A DNA stretch of 8,738 nt. Origin: Simkania sp. (GTDB taxonomy: Bacteria > Chlamydiota > Chlamydiia > Chlamydiales > Simkaniaceae). Shown here piece by piece: positions 1-7,145 of the stretch. The first letter of the stretch is position 1, and every line of letters begins with the position of its first letter. The position numbers and the translations under genes are program-made. Under the pieces are notes generated by a model. That model did no database searches. It worked only from the letters and a program-made list of their open reading frames with translations, and had not been told where the DNA came from. The DNA lies in NCBI GenBank assembly GCA_028281425.1, contig JANQJX010000120.1, forward strand, positions 1 to 8,738, in the 5' to 3' direction.

Positions 1-1
1 A

Positions 2-62
2 GAGCTCTATATCCTCCACCTGAAGGAAGAGGTTTTGCGCTCTATTTTTGATAAAAGATGCT
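2..62 (+). CDS. Possible 3' end of a gene converging on rsmD (partial)
   Basis: A plus-strand frame is open from the window edge to a TAA at 60-62 and would encode about 20 C-terminal residues ending IFDKRC. It would converge on rsmD, leaving about 14 bases between the two stop codons. Nothing in the short peptide identifies a family. The frame starting at base 1 is also open, to a TGA at 49-51, and the minus strand is open in one frame across the same bases, so the assignment is weak. The sequence to the left of the window would settle it. Confidence 0.2.
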
Positions 63-76
63 AAAAAATATAAGGT

Positions 77-643
77 TTAAGAATGTTGGTATTGAAAAAG
101 AATCGTTTTTCCAAACGCTCTTTTTTTGACCAGTTGAAGCCTTTTGAGAGAAAGGGCAAGGGGCAAGTTCATCTCTTCGACAAAAAGGGTGCCTTCTTCT
201 TTGAGTAAAAAACTCTTGTCGATCATTTTTAGTGTCTCAATAAGATAAGATTGTGAAAACAAGTTCTCCTGATTTGCATAGGGAGGATCGAGATAGATAA
301 GATCGAATTGCTCTTTTCTTTTTGCTAGCATTGGGATAAGAGAAAGGACATTTCCATGAAGTGCAGATGACTGCGTTAAGAGTTGAAAGTGGTTTAAATT
401 TTTTTTCAATGTTGAAAAAGTTGAGCGGTTTTTTTCAATAAAAGTCACAAAAAGGGCTCCTCGACTAAGAGCTTCGATTCCAATAGATCCGCTTCCAGCA
501 AAAAGATCGAGAAAATAGGCTTCTTCTATTTGATGCTGACAAATATTAAAAAGGGCTTCGCGTACATTTTCTGATGTAGGACGAAGAGACCCTTTTGGAG
601 AAAAGAGATGGCGATTTTTAAATTTTCCTCCTATAATTCTCAT
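77..643 (-). CDS. rsmD: 16S rRNA (guanine(966)-N(2))-methyltransferase RsmD
   Basis: RsmD transfers a methyl group from S-adenosylmethionine to N2 of G966 of 16S rRNA in the assembling small ribosomal subunit in the cytoplasm. The 188 residues are close to the usual family length (about 180-200). Family signatures appear in order: the N-terminal MRIIGG; the RPTSENVREALFNI block at 21-34; SAM-binding motif I, LDLFAGSGSIGIEALSRGA, at 45-63; an acidic residue (E70) at the end of strand 2, expected to bind the ribose of SAM; and the catalytic DPPY motif at 119-122. The ATG (643-641) overlaps the TGA of the upstream VWA gene in an ATGA arrangement. There is no strong Shine-Dalgarno in the preceding bases, so translation is probably coupled to the VWA gene. 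The purine-rich AGGAGG just after the start encodes the conserved IGG and is not followed by a usable start. The product is well supported. The cotranscription with an envelope gene is the unusual part. Confidence 0.95.
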   Translation of the reverse strand: MRIIGGKFKNRHLFSPKGSLRPTSENVREALFNICQHQIEEAYFLDLFAGSGSIGIEALSRGALFVTFIEKNRSTFSTLKKNLNHFQLLTQSSALHGNVLSLIPMLAKRKEQFDLIYLDPPYANQENLFSQSYLIETLKMIDKSFLLKEEGTLFVEEMNLPLALSLKRLQLVKKRAFGKTILFQYQHS

Positions 644-3600
644 CGCGTTGCCGATTCGATCCCATAAGGTTTTAAAATTTTCTCTGCTTCTACTAAAAAG
701 AAAGGATCTTCTTTTTCCAGGTAATAATCATAGCAACTATACGCTTTTTGAAGTGCACAGCCACGCATAGATGCTTCGTTTGCAAGGGTTGCATTTTCAA
801 AAGAGATATGCTGCTTAATATTGACCCATTGATTTCCCATTCGCCCTTGCAAAAGCAAGTCAAAATTTTCAAGAGTTTGGGTTGTCCCATAAATAAGGTA
901 AGGACGATCGGTATAGATTGCAGGAGATGCTGTTTGATTTGGGTAAAAAGAAATTTCTTTTTCGTCTGTCACGAAAGGATGAATGTCTTTTGCAATGCAG
1001 CTTTCAATATGTTTGACTAGAATCGCAAATTTGCGAGGAAAAGCAGCGCTTGTTTTAGAATACATCATTTCGCCCCCATTAAAGGTACTGATTAAATCCA
1101 GCATTCCTAGCCGGTTACTACGGCTTGCACAGGCGGTAAAGAGAGAAAAGTTCCTTTGGCTCATGAGTTGTTGGAGCTCTGTTTTATGTGTTTTGATGGT
1201 TTGTAATCGCTTTCCATCGGTGATCAAGATCACGATATTTTCCTTTTGGGGATCAAGATGGTTTTTTATCTGAGATAGAAGATCAAAGGGATTATAGCCT
1301 GAAAAAAAGCCTCTAAAAGTTTGTGACCTGAGATACTGTTTTGCTTTTTGAAGTGCATGCCGATTGAATGGAAGGGGTTTAGGATTCATTGTGGTTATTT
1401 TAGAATCAACAACTAAGATATTAAAGGAATCTTGAGGTTGTAAATAAGTAAGAGATCTTATAACAGCTTCTTTAAAAACATTGTAGCGATGTTTTTTAAT
1501 TGTTGTAGATCTATCAACAATAAAAATGAAATTTTGCTCTGGACTTACATGGTAGAAATCCTTATGGGGAGTCATTTCAATGATAAATTGGTAGCCTTTT
1601 CCTCTTGGATTTCGAGCATAGGTGATGGATGTTTCAAAAGCGATTTCTAAAGAGAGGGTTTCGAGCTCTGTGGGATGGGGGATGCTCAGTGCAAGATTTT
1701 GAGCAAAGGTGTCTTCGATATGGATTTGATGAAGAACTTTAGCATGGACATGAGCTGTTGAAGGGAAAGAAAGAACATCAAATCTCTGTTTCCAAGAGGT
1801 TATAGCATTTTTGTGAGTGTTGATGAGGTTTTTCGTTGCAGATAACAGAAAAGGAAACTCAAAGAAAAGAGGATTGGAAAAAGTCAAAAGCATCTCTTGA
1901 GGTTTTCTTGAAAAGGGTTGAGTTTCTGGAAGATTTTTGTGTCCCATGATTTTTTTAGTTAATGGAAGAAACCCTTGCTGTTTTGCAAGTGCAAAGAATT
2001 GATTGAGTTTAGGAATGTCTAAGAAATGTTGTTTTGTAAAGGGAAGTGTCTTTTTAGGAATCGGTTTATTTTCTAGTAGGTAGGGGAGGAGAGGAATCTC
2101 TGCATGAGTTAGTTGTTTAGAATAAAAATTTTGTTGTTTAAGGTTTTCAATTTCATCTTCTTTTAAAGAGAGTGTTTCTTTACTAAAAACAAAGGATGGA
2201 TTTTTTGAACAAGTCAGCTTAGAAAGATGAAAAATGTGTTTGTGTGTTTTGTCAATAGATTCCACTCCCTCTTTTTGAGTAAGTAATGTGGGAGGGGGGG
2301 GTGAAAAATCATAAGAGGGGTGCATTGTCAAAAGGGTTTGATTTTTTCTATCTTCAAAATTGGAAAGACTTTTTTGAGGAAAATCAAGAGGCTTTTTAGA
2401 AAAAGAAAATAACGTTGTTTGAAGAAGAAAGATGTTTTGCTTAAAAGTAAAGAAAAAAGACTTTTTTAGATCAAAAGTGTTGAGTCTTTGAAGAGAAAAA
2501 GAAAAAGGGACTCTTTCTTGTAAAAGAGCGGTTTCAGGCTGCCATTTAGGTATGATAGGCAATAGAGCCTTTTTTCTTGCAGCAACAAGAGGGGAAATTT
2601 TCACCTGTTTATCGCACCGATAAGATTGAGAAAAATCAAGAGATTTTTTTTCTTTTGCAAACCCTAAAAAGAGTAGAAAGTCAGGAGTTGATGAAAAAGA
2701 AAAAAAGGGATCTGCTTTTCCATAAGATGAAGTGGTGAATTCAAAGAAAGGAAATGGGATCTTTTTAATTGGAGAAAAAAATTCTTTTTGAGGTTCTAGC
2801 TTAGAAAAAAAATTTCTTTGAGCTCTCTTTAGGGCAATTTTTGGCAGGGTGGTTTCTTTTAAAACACTTTGATTTGAATGCAATGAATTCCATTTTTGAG
2901 GAAATAGAACATGGGAGTGATTGAGGGTGGGTTGAGTTTTAGAAGATAGAAGAGTCAGAAAAGTTTTTCCTTCTTTTGAAACAGTGGTCCTTTCAATAAA
3001 AGAAAAAACAGGTTTTAAACCAAAGGAGCTGTTCATGTTTTCTCTCTTAGCAAGTAAGAAGCGCTTCTTTTTCTGGAGCGATACTTGTTTTTCATAGGGG
3101 GAGGAGAAGACAAAGGGGAGGTGGAGAAAAGATTGCACGCATTGAAGCTCTTTTTTTTCTGCGAAAGAAGAGATAGAACGAAGAAGCTTTGTATGAGTAT
3201 CGCGGAGTTTCAAAAGAGAAGAAAAAGATTTGATTTGCTTTTGCAAAGTGAAAGAGGTGGAAGAAGGAAAAAAGGAAAGAGGGTCTTTTTGAATTGTAGG
3301 AGAATGTATTTGCTCAGGGGATCGCAATAGCATCCTATCAGAAAGCTTGGGAAGAGATTTAAAAAATGGAGTTTTTTTTGAAACAAAATGTTTTTTGAAA
3401 TTTTTAGGTGGAAATGCAGAAAGGTAGGATAAAAAGGAGATCTTTTGTGTTTGTAGATATTGGGGAAGATAAGGCAATGAGGGAGTTAAGGGAAGGGGAT
3501 CTAAAAAGAGGAGTTTAGAAAACGATAAAAAAACAAATTGATTTTCAAGCTTTGGAAAAAGAGGCGTTAAAAAAGCATCTTGATGCCGATGCTTTTTTAG

Positions 3601-3861
3601 AGTTGGGGATTTTATTTGAAAAGGAGGTAAAAGAAGCCTTTTTTTCGACTGAGGAAGAGGAGACTTTAAGGAAAAAGGAGATTTATAAATTTTCCTTTTG
3701 AAATCAAAGTTTTGGGTAAACAGTTGGGGCTTTTTCTGATTTTTTTCAAGGGCAAAGAGATAGAAAGATTGTTTGAAAAGAAATAAGGTCAGTAAAACAA
3801 GAACTGGTAAGAAAAAGAGTGGTTTCCTCTTTTTTAAAGTAAAAAACTCCTTTTTCATCAT
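640..3861 (-). CDS. Large membrane-anchored protein with C-terminal VWA domain, function unknown
   Basis: This is a 1073-residue protein. A basic N-terminus (MMKKEFFTLKKRK) and a hydrophobic stretch at about 14-29 indicate a signal anchor, so most of the chain should lie outside the cytoplasm. Residues of roughly 40-690 are strongly biased to Phe, Ser, Lys, Leu and Pro and show no domain I recognise. At about 700-780 comes a beta-rich section leading into QFIIEMTPHKDFYHVSPEQ, followed by a VWA domain at about 778-950. There the first MIDAS motif reads DRSTT (D783, S785, T787), the second (threonine) position falls at SGYN (Y856), and the aspartate is in ILITDGK (D882). After the VWA fold comes a beta section containing YPNQTASPAIY and RPYLIYG (972-992), resembling the tail of VIT/inter-alpha-trypsin-type VWA proteins. 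The gene lies 164 bases downstream of the TPR gene and overlaps rsmD. The two consecutive ATGs at 3861 and 3858 cannot be told apart; AAGAG eight bases upstream is at best a weak ribosome site. VWA domains usually mediate protein binding; the ligand here is unknown. Confidence 0.85.
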   Translation of the reverse strand: MMKKEFFTLKKRKPLFFLPVLVLLTLFLFKQSFYLFALEKNQKKPQLFTQNFDFKRKIYKSPFSLKSPLPQSKKRLLLPPFQIKSPTLKKHRHQDAFLTPLFPKLENQFVFLSFSKLLFLDPLPLTPSLPYLPQYLQTQKISFLSYLSAFPPKNFKKHFVSKKTPFFKSLPKLSDRMLLRSPEQIHSPTIQKDPLSFFPSSTSFTLQKQIKSFSSLLKLRDTHTKLLRSISSFAEKKELQCVQSFLHLPFVFSSPYEKQVSLQKKKRFLLAKRENMNSSFGLKPVFSFIERTTVSKEGKTFLTLLSSKTQPTLNHSHVLFPQKWNSLHSNQSVLKETTLPKIALKRAQRNFFSKLEPQKEFFSPIKKIPFPFFEFTTSSYGKADPFFSFSSTPDFLLFLGFAKEKKSLDFSQSYRCDKQVKISPLVAARKKALLPIIPKWQPETALLQERVPFSFSLQRLNTFDLKKSFFFTFKQNIFLLQTTLFSFSKKPLDFPQKSLSNFEDRKNQTLLTMHPSYDFSPPPPTLLTQKEGVESIDKTHKHIFHLSKLTCSKNPSFVFSKETLSLKEDEIENLKQQNFYSKQLTHAEIPLLPYLLENKPIPKKTLPFTKQHFLDIPKLNQFFALAKQQGFLPLTKKIMGHKNLPETQPFSRKPQEMLLTFSNPLFFEFPFLLSATKNLINTHKNAITSWKQRFDVLSFPSTAHVHAKVLHQIHIEDTFAQNLALSIPHPTELETLSLEIAFETSITYARNPRGKGYQFIIEMTPHKDFYHVSPEQNFIFIVDRSTTIKKHRYNVFKEAVIRSLTYLQPQDSFNILVVDSKITTMNPKPLPFNRHALQKAKQYLRSQTFRGFFSGYNPFDLLSQIKNHLDPQKENIVILITDGKRLQTIKTHKTELQQLMSQRNFSLFTACASRSNRLGMLDLISTFNGGEMMYSKTSAAFPRKFAILVKHIESCIAKDIHPFVTDEKEISFYPNQTASPAIYTDRPYLIYGTTQTLENFDLLLQGRMGNQWVNIKQHISFENATLANEASMRGCALQKAYSCYDYYLEKEDPFFLVEAEKILKPYGIESATR
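2294..2301. repeat. G8 homopolymer (C8 on the coding strand) inside the VWA gene
   Basis: Eight consecutive G on the plus strand read as C on the coding strand and encode part of the PPPP run at residues 521-524 of the VWA protein. Long G/C runs are out of place in such AT-rich DNA. A change of one base would shift the frame and remove the VWA domain, which lies about 250 residues downstream. Confidence 0.8.
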
Positions 3862-3896
3862 CCAATGATCTCTTAAGCTACATTTTAAGGAGTTTT
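3843..3896 (-). promoter_or_regulatory. 10-bp inverted repeat enclosing the VWA start codon
   Basis: AAAACTCCTT at 3843-3852 is the exact reverse complement of AAGGAGTTTT at 3887-3896. In the minus-strand transcript the arms are 34 bases apart. The loop holds the weak ribosome site and both candidate ATG codons of the VWA gene, and the second arm is followed by more U residues. The structure could limit translation initiation or act as a weak transcriptional attenuator. Only four of the ten pairs are GC and the loop is long, so stability is uncertain. Confidence 0.35.
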
Positions 3897-3931
3897 ATAC
3901 CAAAAGTGAGAAATAAATTCGATGGATTCAT

Positions 3932-3949
3932 TTTTATCTCTTTTATCTC
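3932..3949. repeat. Tandem direct repeat of TTTTATCTC, abutting a CGCATGCG palindrome
   Basis: Two exact adjacent copies of TTTTATCTC (3932-3940 and 3941-3949; GAGATAAAA on the minus strand) run into a perfect 8-bp palindrome, CGCATGCG, at 3949-3956. They lie just downstream of the candidate -10 box of the VWA gene, where a repressor site would be effective. The repeat itself is plain to see; the regulatory role is inference. Confidence 0.5.
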
Positions 3950-3963
3950 GCATGCGTCTCTGT

Positions 3964-3991
3964 CTTATAAATTTTCTTTTATTAAGCTCAA
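3964..3991 (-). promoter_or_regulatory. Candidate promoter of the VWA-rsmD unit
   Basis: Read on the minus strand, TTGAGC (-35, four of six consensus bases) is followed by a 16-base AT-rich spacer and TATAAG (-10, five of six). Transcription would begin near 3957 and leave a leader of about 95 bases before the VWA ATG. It gives the VWA and rsmD genes a possible start independent of the TPR gene. AT-rich DNA produces such matches by chance, so support is moderate to low. Confidence 0.3.
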
Positions 3992-4025
3992 ATACCAAGT
4001 TAAAGTTCTCTTTTATAAGTCTGTT

Positions 4026-6869
4026 TTAATAGACGTTAAGTGCATTGATTTCTTGGATACTTTGAGATATTTTATCATAAAGATCTTTAGGAATTGCGGG
4101 ATCATTTTTAATTTCACTGTAAAGGCTTAGGGCAATTTCACTTTGTTCTTCCATTTCGTGAAAGAGTTGTTTGTTATACAGCTGATTTGCTTGTAGACGT
4201 TCTATTTCTGCATCTATAAATTTCATGTAAGAATCAAAAAGGTGCTTTTTGTGACTGTTTTTGTTTAACCTTTCTAGATAATCTTGAGTCATTAAATCTT
4301 CTTTAGATGTAAAATCTTCTTGAATCCGTTTTAGAAAAAATAAATAACGGGAATCTTTTTCTTTTTTTTCACAGATTTCGGAACGAATCTTTGCATAATC
4401 TAGAGCTGCTTCGAGGTGAACTGGCTCTGAATTCACATTTTTTCGAATTTGAAGCTCTTTTAAATCGTTTAAAATGGCTATCATTTCTTGATTCGATTTG
4501 TTTTTTGCACTTTTGTCGAGGAGAACAAAATGAAGGCGGGCTGATTTTAAAACAGCTTCATTCATCATTGCAGTAGGAACATGGAGTGAGGATGTACGAA
4601 TAAAGCTAAAAGTTTCATAAGCTTTTTCGAGCTCGTTGAGATCGAGGTATGTGTTTGCAAGTTCAAAAAGAGCCTCCATATGGCAAGACCAACTCAAATC
4701 AGGAGATTGATTTTGTTGTTCGATAAGCGATTTAATGAGAGATAATTTTTTTTTGTTTTCTCCATAATGCTTCATCAACTTAGCGAGTTTTAAAAATTCA
4801 TTTTCAAAATAAAGTGTTGATGAGGTGAGTTGAATAGGCGTGTGATCCATAAGCAAAAGATGCTCATAGTGAGCGATAGAGCGGTTCATGGCGTGTACAA
4901 TTTCTGGATGATCTGAAGGGGTATGTGTCCAATGGGCATCTAAATATTTTTGTACGATTTCAAAATAGTAATTAGCAAGCCAAAGTCGATTTTCATTTTT
5001 GATTTCTTTGATTCCTTTATCGATGGCCTCTTGCAAGTGAGTAGCTGCATGAGATAGGGCTTCTTTTGATGAAGAAGTGTCTATATCATATCCTTGTAGG
5101 GAGATATATCCATTAAAAAGTTGCACATGAATTTGAGGATGATCGTACTCTTTTGGATTGAGAAGAAGTGCTTGTTCTAAATGCATGCAAAAGGCAGAAT
5201 GGTTTTCCATTTTTTCATGACATAGGCCAGCGATGTAATGAGCTTTTGAGAGATTAAAAAAGGCATCGTCTTCTTGCATTTGAGTAAGGAGATGATCTTG
5301 GAGAGTAAGAATAGCAGTTTCAAAGGCACCATTTTCAAAGGCAATTTGGGCAAAGAGCAAGTGAAAGGTTTTCTTTTCTTCTGAAGAAAAGGTTTTAAGG
5401 TGGTTTGAAGCAGCTTTTAAATGTTTGAAAAATAATTCTTTTCCTAGGGTTTTAGGTTCCTCTTTTTGGTTGTATAAGTTGAGGGATGAAGAGATGAAAA
5501 GCTTCCATGCATTCCCGATATGCTCACTTTCGGGATAGGTTTGAATAAATGATGTAAAAATATTGTAACTCTCTTCCCATCTTTGATTTTGATGGGCAAG
5601 AAGTCCATATTCGAATAAAAAAATCTCTTTTTCTTCAAAGTCAATATAGGTTTCCTTGATTTGCTTAAGCTTTTCTTCTGCCTTTACAATGTCTCCTTTT
5701 TCTTTTAAGATCATGGCATGGATGAAAAGAGCTTTGGGAAGCTGTGGATCATTTGGGAAAAGAGTGTCAAGCTTATCATAGGCTTGACTAAAAAGTTCTT
5801 CATGACCTGTCTTATGAGCACAGGTCATTAAAATAAGAAGGCTATTTTTGAGTTCTTCACTTGGAACATATTCCAATTCAATATATTGGGAAAGAGGTTG
5901 AATCGCATGAGAGTAGTCTTCTTTTGCAAAGAAGCTTTTTCCAACAATAAAAAGAAAAAGAGGTTTGTTTTTTTCAGGAATTGAAGAAGCCATGGCTTCG
6001 TAAGAAGATAAAATTTCGTCATAAGCATTCATTTCAAATAATAAGACGATGATGTTATAAGTTGCATCTTGCATTTTTTCCTTTTTAAGCGCTTGGATGA
6101 CTCTAAAAGTCTCTAGAGCAGATTTTTTGTCGAACTGAGCTTGAAGGGTGGCTGCTTGAAAAAGGAGTTCTTCTTTCATTTCATCATGTTGCTTAGCAAG
6201 TTTAAAATAGGCTTTTGCACCTTCTTCGTATTCTTTCAACATGGCATGAATTTCAGCTAATGCAAATGCAGAGGTATTGATATAGTTTTCTGTGGAAAGG
6301 CGGGCATAAAAATTTTTAGCTTCTCTTGCAAGAGAAGTTTTAACCTTTTCATCTTTTTCGAGAAGAGCTTTACGGAAATGGCCTTCACCAACTAAAAAAT
6401 AGAAATCTTCAAGCCTATCATCAAAAAACTGAGGCTCTTTTTGTGACCATATAAAGCCCTCTGTTGACAGTTCGTCATATAAGTTAAGTTCATAGTAGCA
6501 TTGAAATTTGTTGAGGAGAATTTTTTCAACAAGAGTCTCATCTTCAATCATTTCATAATGGTTAAGAGCGATTTCGTAATTTTTTTCTTGAAGATAGATG
6601 TCGCCTAGAATGCCTTCAAAGTAGTCTTTTAAGCGACTTTCTGGATATTTGGCAAAGAATTGAGCGACTTGTGTTTTTACGATTTCGAAATCTCCATCTT
6701 TCCAAAATTCTGCAATGCGTCGAATTAAAAAAGCTTCTTCGTCTGAGATATTTTCCATCGATTCTAGCTGAGGTTTAGAATCAGCAAAACCAAGAAAGAA
6801 AGAGAAGGTAAGAAAACAAAATAGGGTCAAAAGGCGTAGCTTAGCTATGAAACTGCATCTAGTCATCAT
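4026..6869 (-). CDS. Exported tetratricopeptide-repeat protein, function unknown
   Basis: This 947-residue protein begins with a typical signal peptide: a basic segment (residues 4-12), a hydrophobic core at about 11-28 (LRLLTLFCFLTFSFFLGFA) and likely cleavage after A29. The mature chain is largely helical with TPR-like pairs, for example GDIYLQEKNYEIALNHYEMI (about 89-108), ALAEIHAMLKEYEEGAKAYF (203-222), GKSFFAKEDYSHAIQPLSQY (310-329), a unit at 416-445 ending FTSFIQTYPESEH in the style of envelope TPR proteins such as BamD, a unit at 543-571, and LFELANTYLDLNELEKAYET (734-753). TPR arrays are protein-binding scaffolds, so a periplasmic or outer-membrane assembly role is plausible, with the adjacent exported VWA protein as a possible partner. 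The ATG at 6869 is preceded by AGGAA with five bases between. A perfect TATAAT lies just upstream, giving a leader of about 20 bases. No catalytic domain is visible. The export signal and TPR nature are well supported; the function is not. Confidence 0.88.
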   Translation of the reverse strand: MMTRCSFIAKLRLLTLFCFLTFSFFLGFADSKPQLESMENISDEEAFLIRRIAEFWKDGDFEIVKTQVAQFFAKYPESRLKDYFEGILGDIYLQEKNYEIALNHYEMIEDETLVEKILLNKFQCYYELNLYDELSTEGFIWSQKEPQFFDDRLEDFYFLVGEGHFRKALLEKDEKVKTSLAREAKNFYARLSTENYINTSAFALAEIHAMLKEYEEGAKAYFKLAKQHDEMKEELLFQAATLQAQFDKKSALETFRVIQALKKEKMQDATYNIIVLLFEMNAYDEILSSYEAMASSIPEKNKPLFLFIVGKSFFAKEDYSHAIQPLSQYIELEYVPSEELKNSLLILMTCAHKTGHEELFSQAYDKLDTLFPNDPQLPKALFIHAMILKEKGDIVKAEEKLKQIKETYIDFEEKEIFLFEYGLLAHQNQRWEESYNIFTSFIQTYPESEHIGNAWKLFISSSLNLYNQKEEPKTLGKELFFKHLKAASNHLKTFSSEEKKTFHLLFAQIAFENGAFETAILTLQDHLLTQMQEDDAFFNLSKAHYIAGLCHEKMENHSAFCMHLEQALLLNPKEYDHPQIHVQLFNGYISLQGYDIDTSSSKEALSHAATHLQEAIDKGIKEIKNENRLWLANYYFEIVQKYLDAHWTHTPSDHPEIVHAMNRSIAHYEHLLLMDHTPIQLTSSTLYFENEFLKLAKLMKHYGENKKKLSLIKSLIEQQNQSPDLSWSCHMEALFELANTYLDLNELEKAYETFSFIRTSSLHVPTAMMNEAVLKSARLHFVLLDKSAKNKSNQEMIAILNDLKELQIRKNVNSEPVHLEAALDYAKIRSEICEKKEKDSRYLFFLKRIQEDFTSKEDLMTQDYLERLNKNSHKKHLFDSYMKFIDAEIERLQANQLYNKQLFHEMEEQSEIALSLYSEIKNDPAIPKDLYDKISQSIQEINALNVY

Positions 6870-6874
6870 GGGCT

Positions 6875-6879
6875 TTCCT
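6875..6879 (-). promoter_or_regulatory. Ribosome binding site of the TPR gene
   Basis: On the minus strand AGGAA lies five bases before the ATG at 6869-6867. This favours the first of the two consecutive ATG codons as the start. Confidence 0.6.
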
Positions 6880-6895
6880 AGGTAAGTTTTTTTTG

Positions 6896-6922
6896 ATTAT
6901 ACTCTACGGAAGATTTTTTCAA
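6896..6922 (-). promoter_or_regulatory. Candidate promoter of the TPR gene
   Basis: On the minus strand TTGAAA (6922-6917, five of six bases of the -35 consensus) is followed after 15 bases by a perfect TATAAT (6901-6896). The spacer is two bases shorter than ideal. Transcription would start near 6889, about 20 bases before the ATG. The perfect -10 box in the right place makes this the best promoter candidate in the window. Confidence 0.45.
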
Positions 6923-7098
6923 ACCAAGATATTACCCTAGCTGATTGAAGAGTCAAAAGCAAACAAAAAATGGAGATTAATTGAAAAAGGCATTTTCTTT
7001 TCTTCTATTTTGATATCAATCTAACTGGAATATGACTTTTTGTTTAATATAATTACCTTAATTTATTCTGTAAAAGACAAAAATTTGTTTATATTCAC

Positions 7099-7126
7099 TT
7101 GTGTAAAATTTATTTTATCCTATTAT
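7099..7126 (+). promoter_or_regulatory. Candidate promoter of the MOMP-like gene
   Basis: TTGTGT at 7099-7104, a 16-base AT-rich spacer and TATTAT at 7121-7126 (five of six) would start transcription near 7133, about 30 bases before the GTG. A competing -10 box, a perfect TATAAT at 7048-7053, has only a poor -35 partner (CTGGAA at 7025-7030) and would give a leader of about 100 bases. I cannot choose firmly between them. The remainder of the 6870-7163 spacer is AT-rich, with a TTGATATCAA palindrome at 7010-7019 and no gene that I can see. Confidence 0.3.
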
Positions 7127-7145
7127 CTGATTTGAGATAAAAAAA

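Noticed and set aside
748..1273. Two overlapping plus-strand open frames of 90 and 96 codons
   Set aside because: They lie wholly antisense to the VWA domain, whose protein sequence is clearly real, and their translations show no domain or sensible composition.
3085..3330. Plus-strand open frame rich in Lys, Arg and Glu
   Set aside because: It is the complement of the pyrimidine-rich VWA coding strand. Its charged composition is a by-product of purine runs.
4019..4034. GTCT...AGAC hairpin over the TPR stop codon
   Set aside because: The stem is short and AT-rich and is not followed by a U-run on the minus strand, so I do not call it a terminator.
3906..4130. Plus-strand open frame across the gap between the TPR and VWA genes
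   Set aside because: It overlaps the 3' end of the TPR gene, has no ribosome site, and its Phe/Ile/Lys-rich translation is typical of random AT-rich DNA.
7010..7019. TTGATATCAA palindrome in the divergent spacer
   Set aside because: A 10-bp AT-rich palindrome is expected by chance in such DNA and has no second copy in the spacer, so I do not call it an operator.
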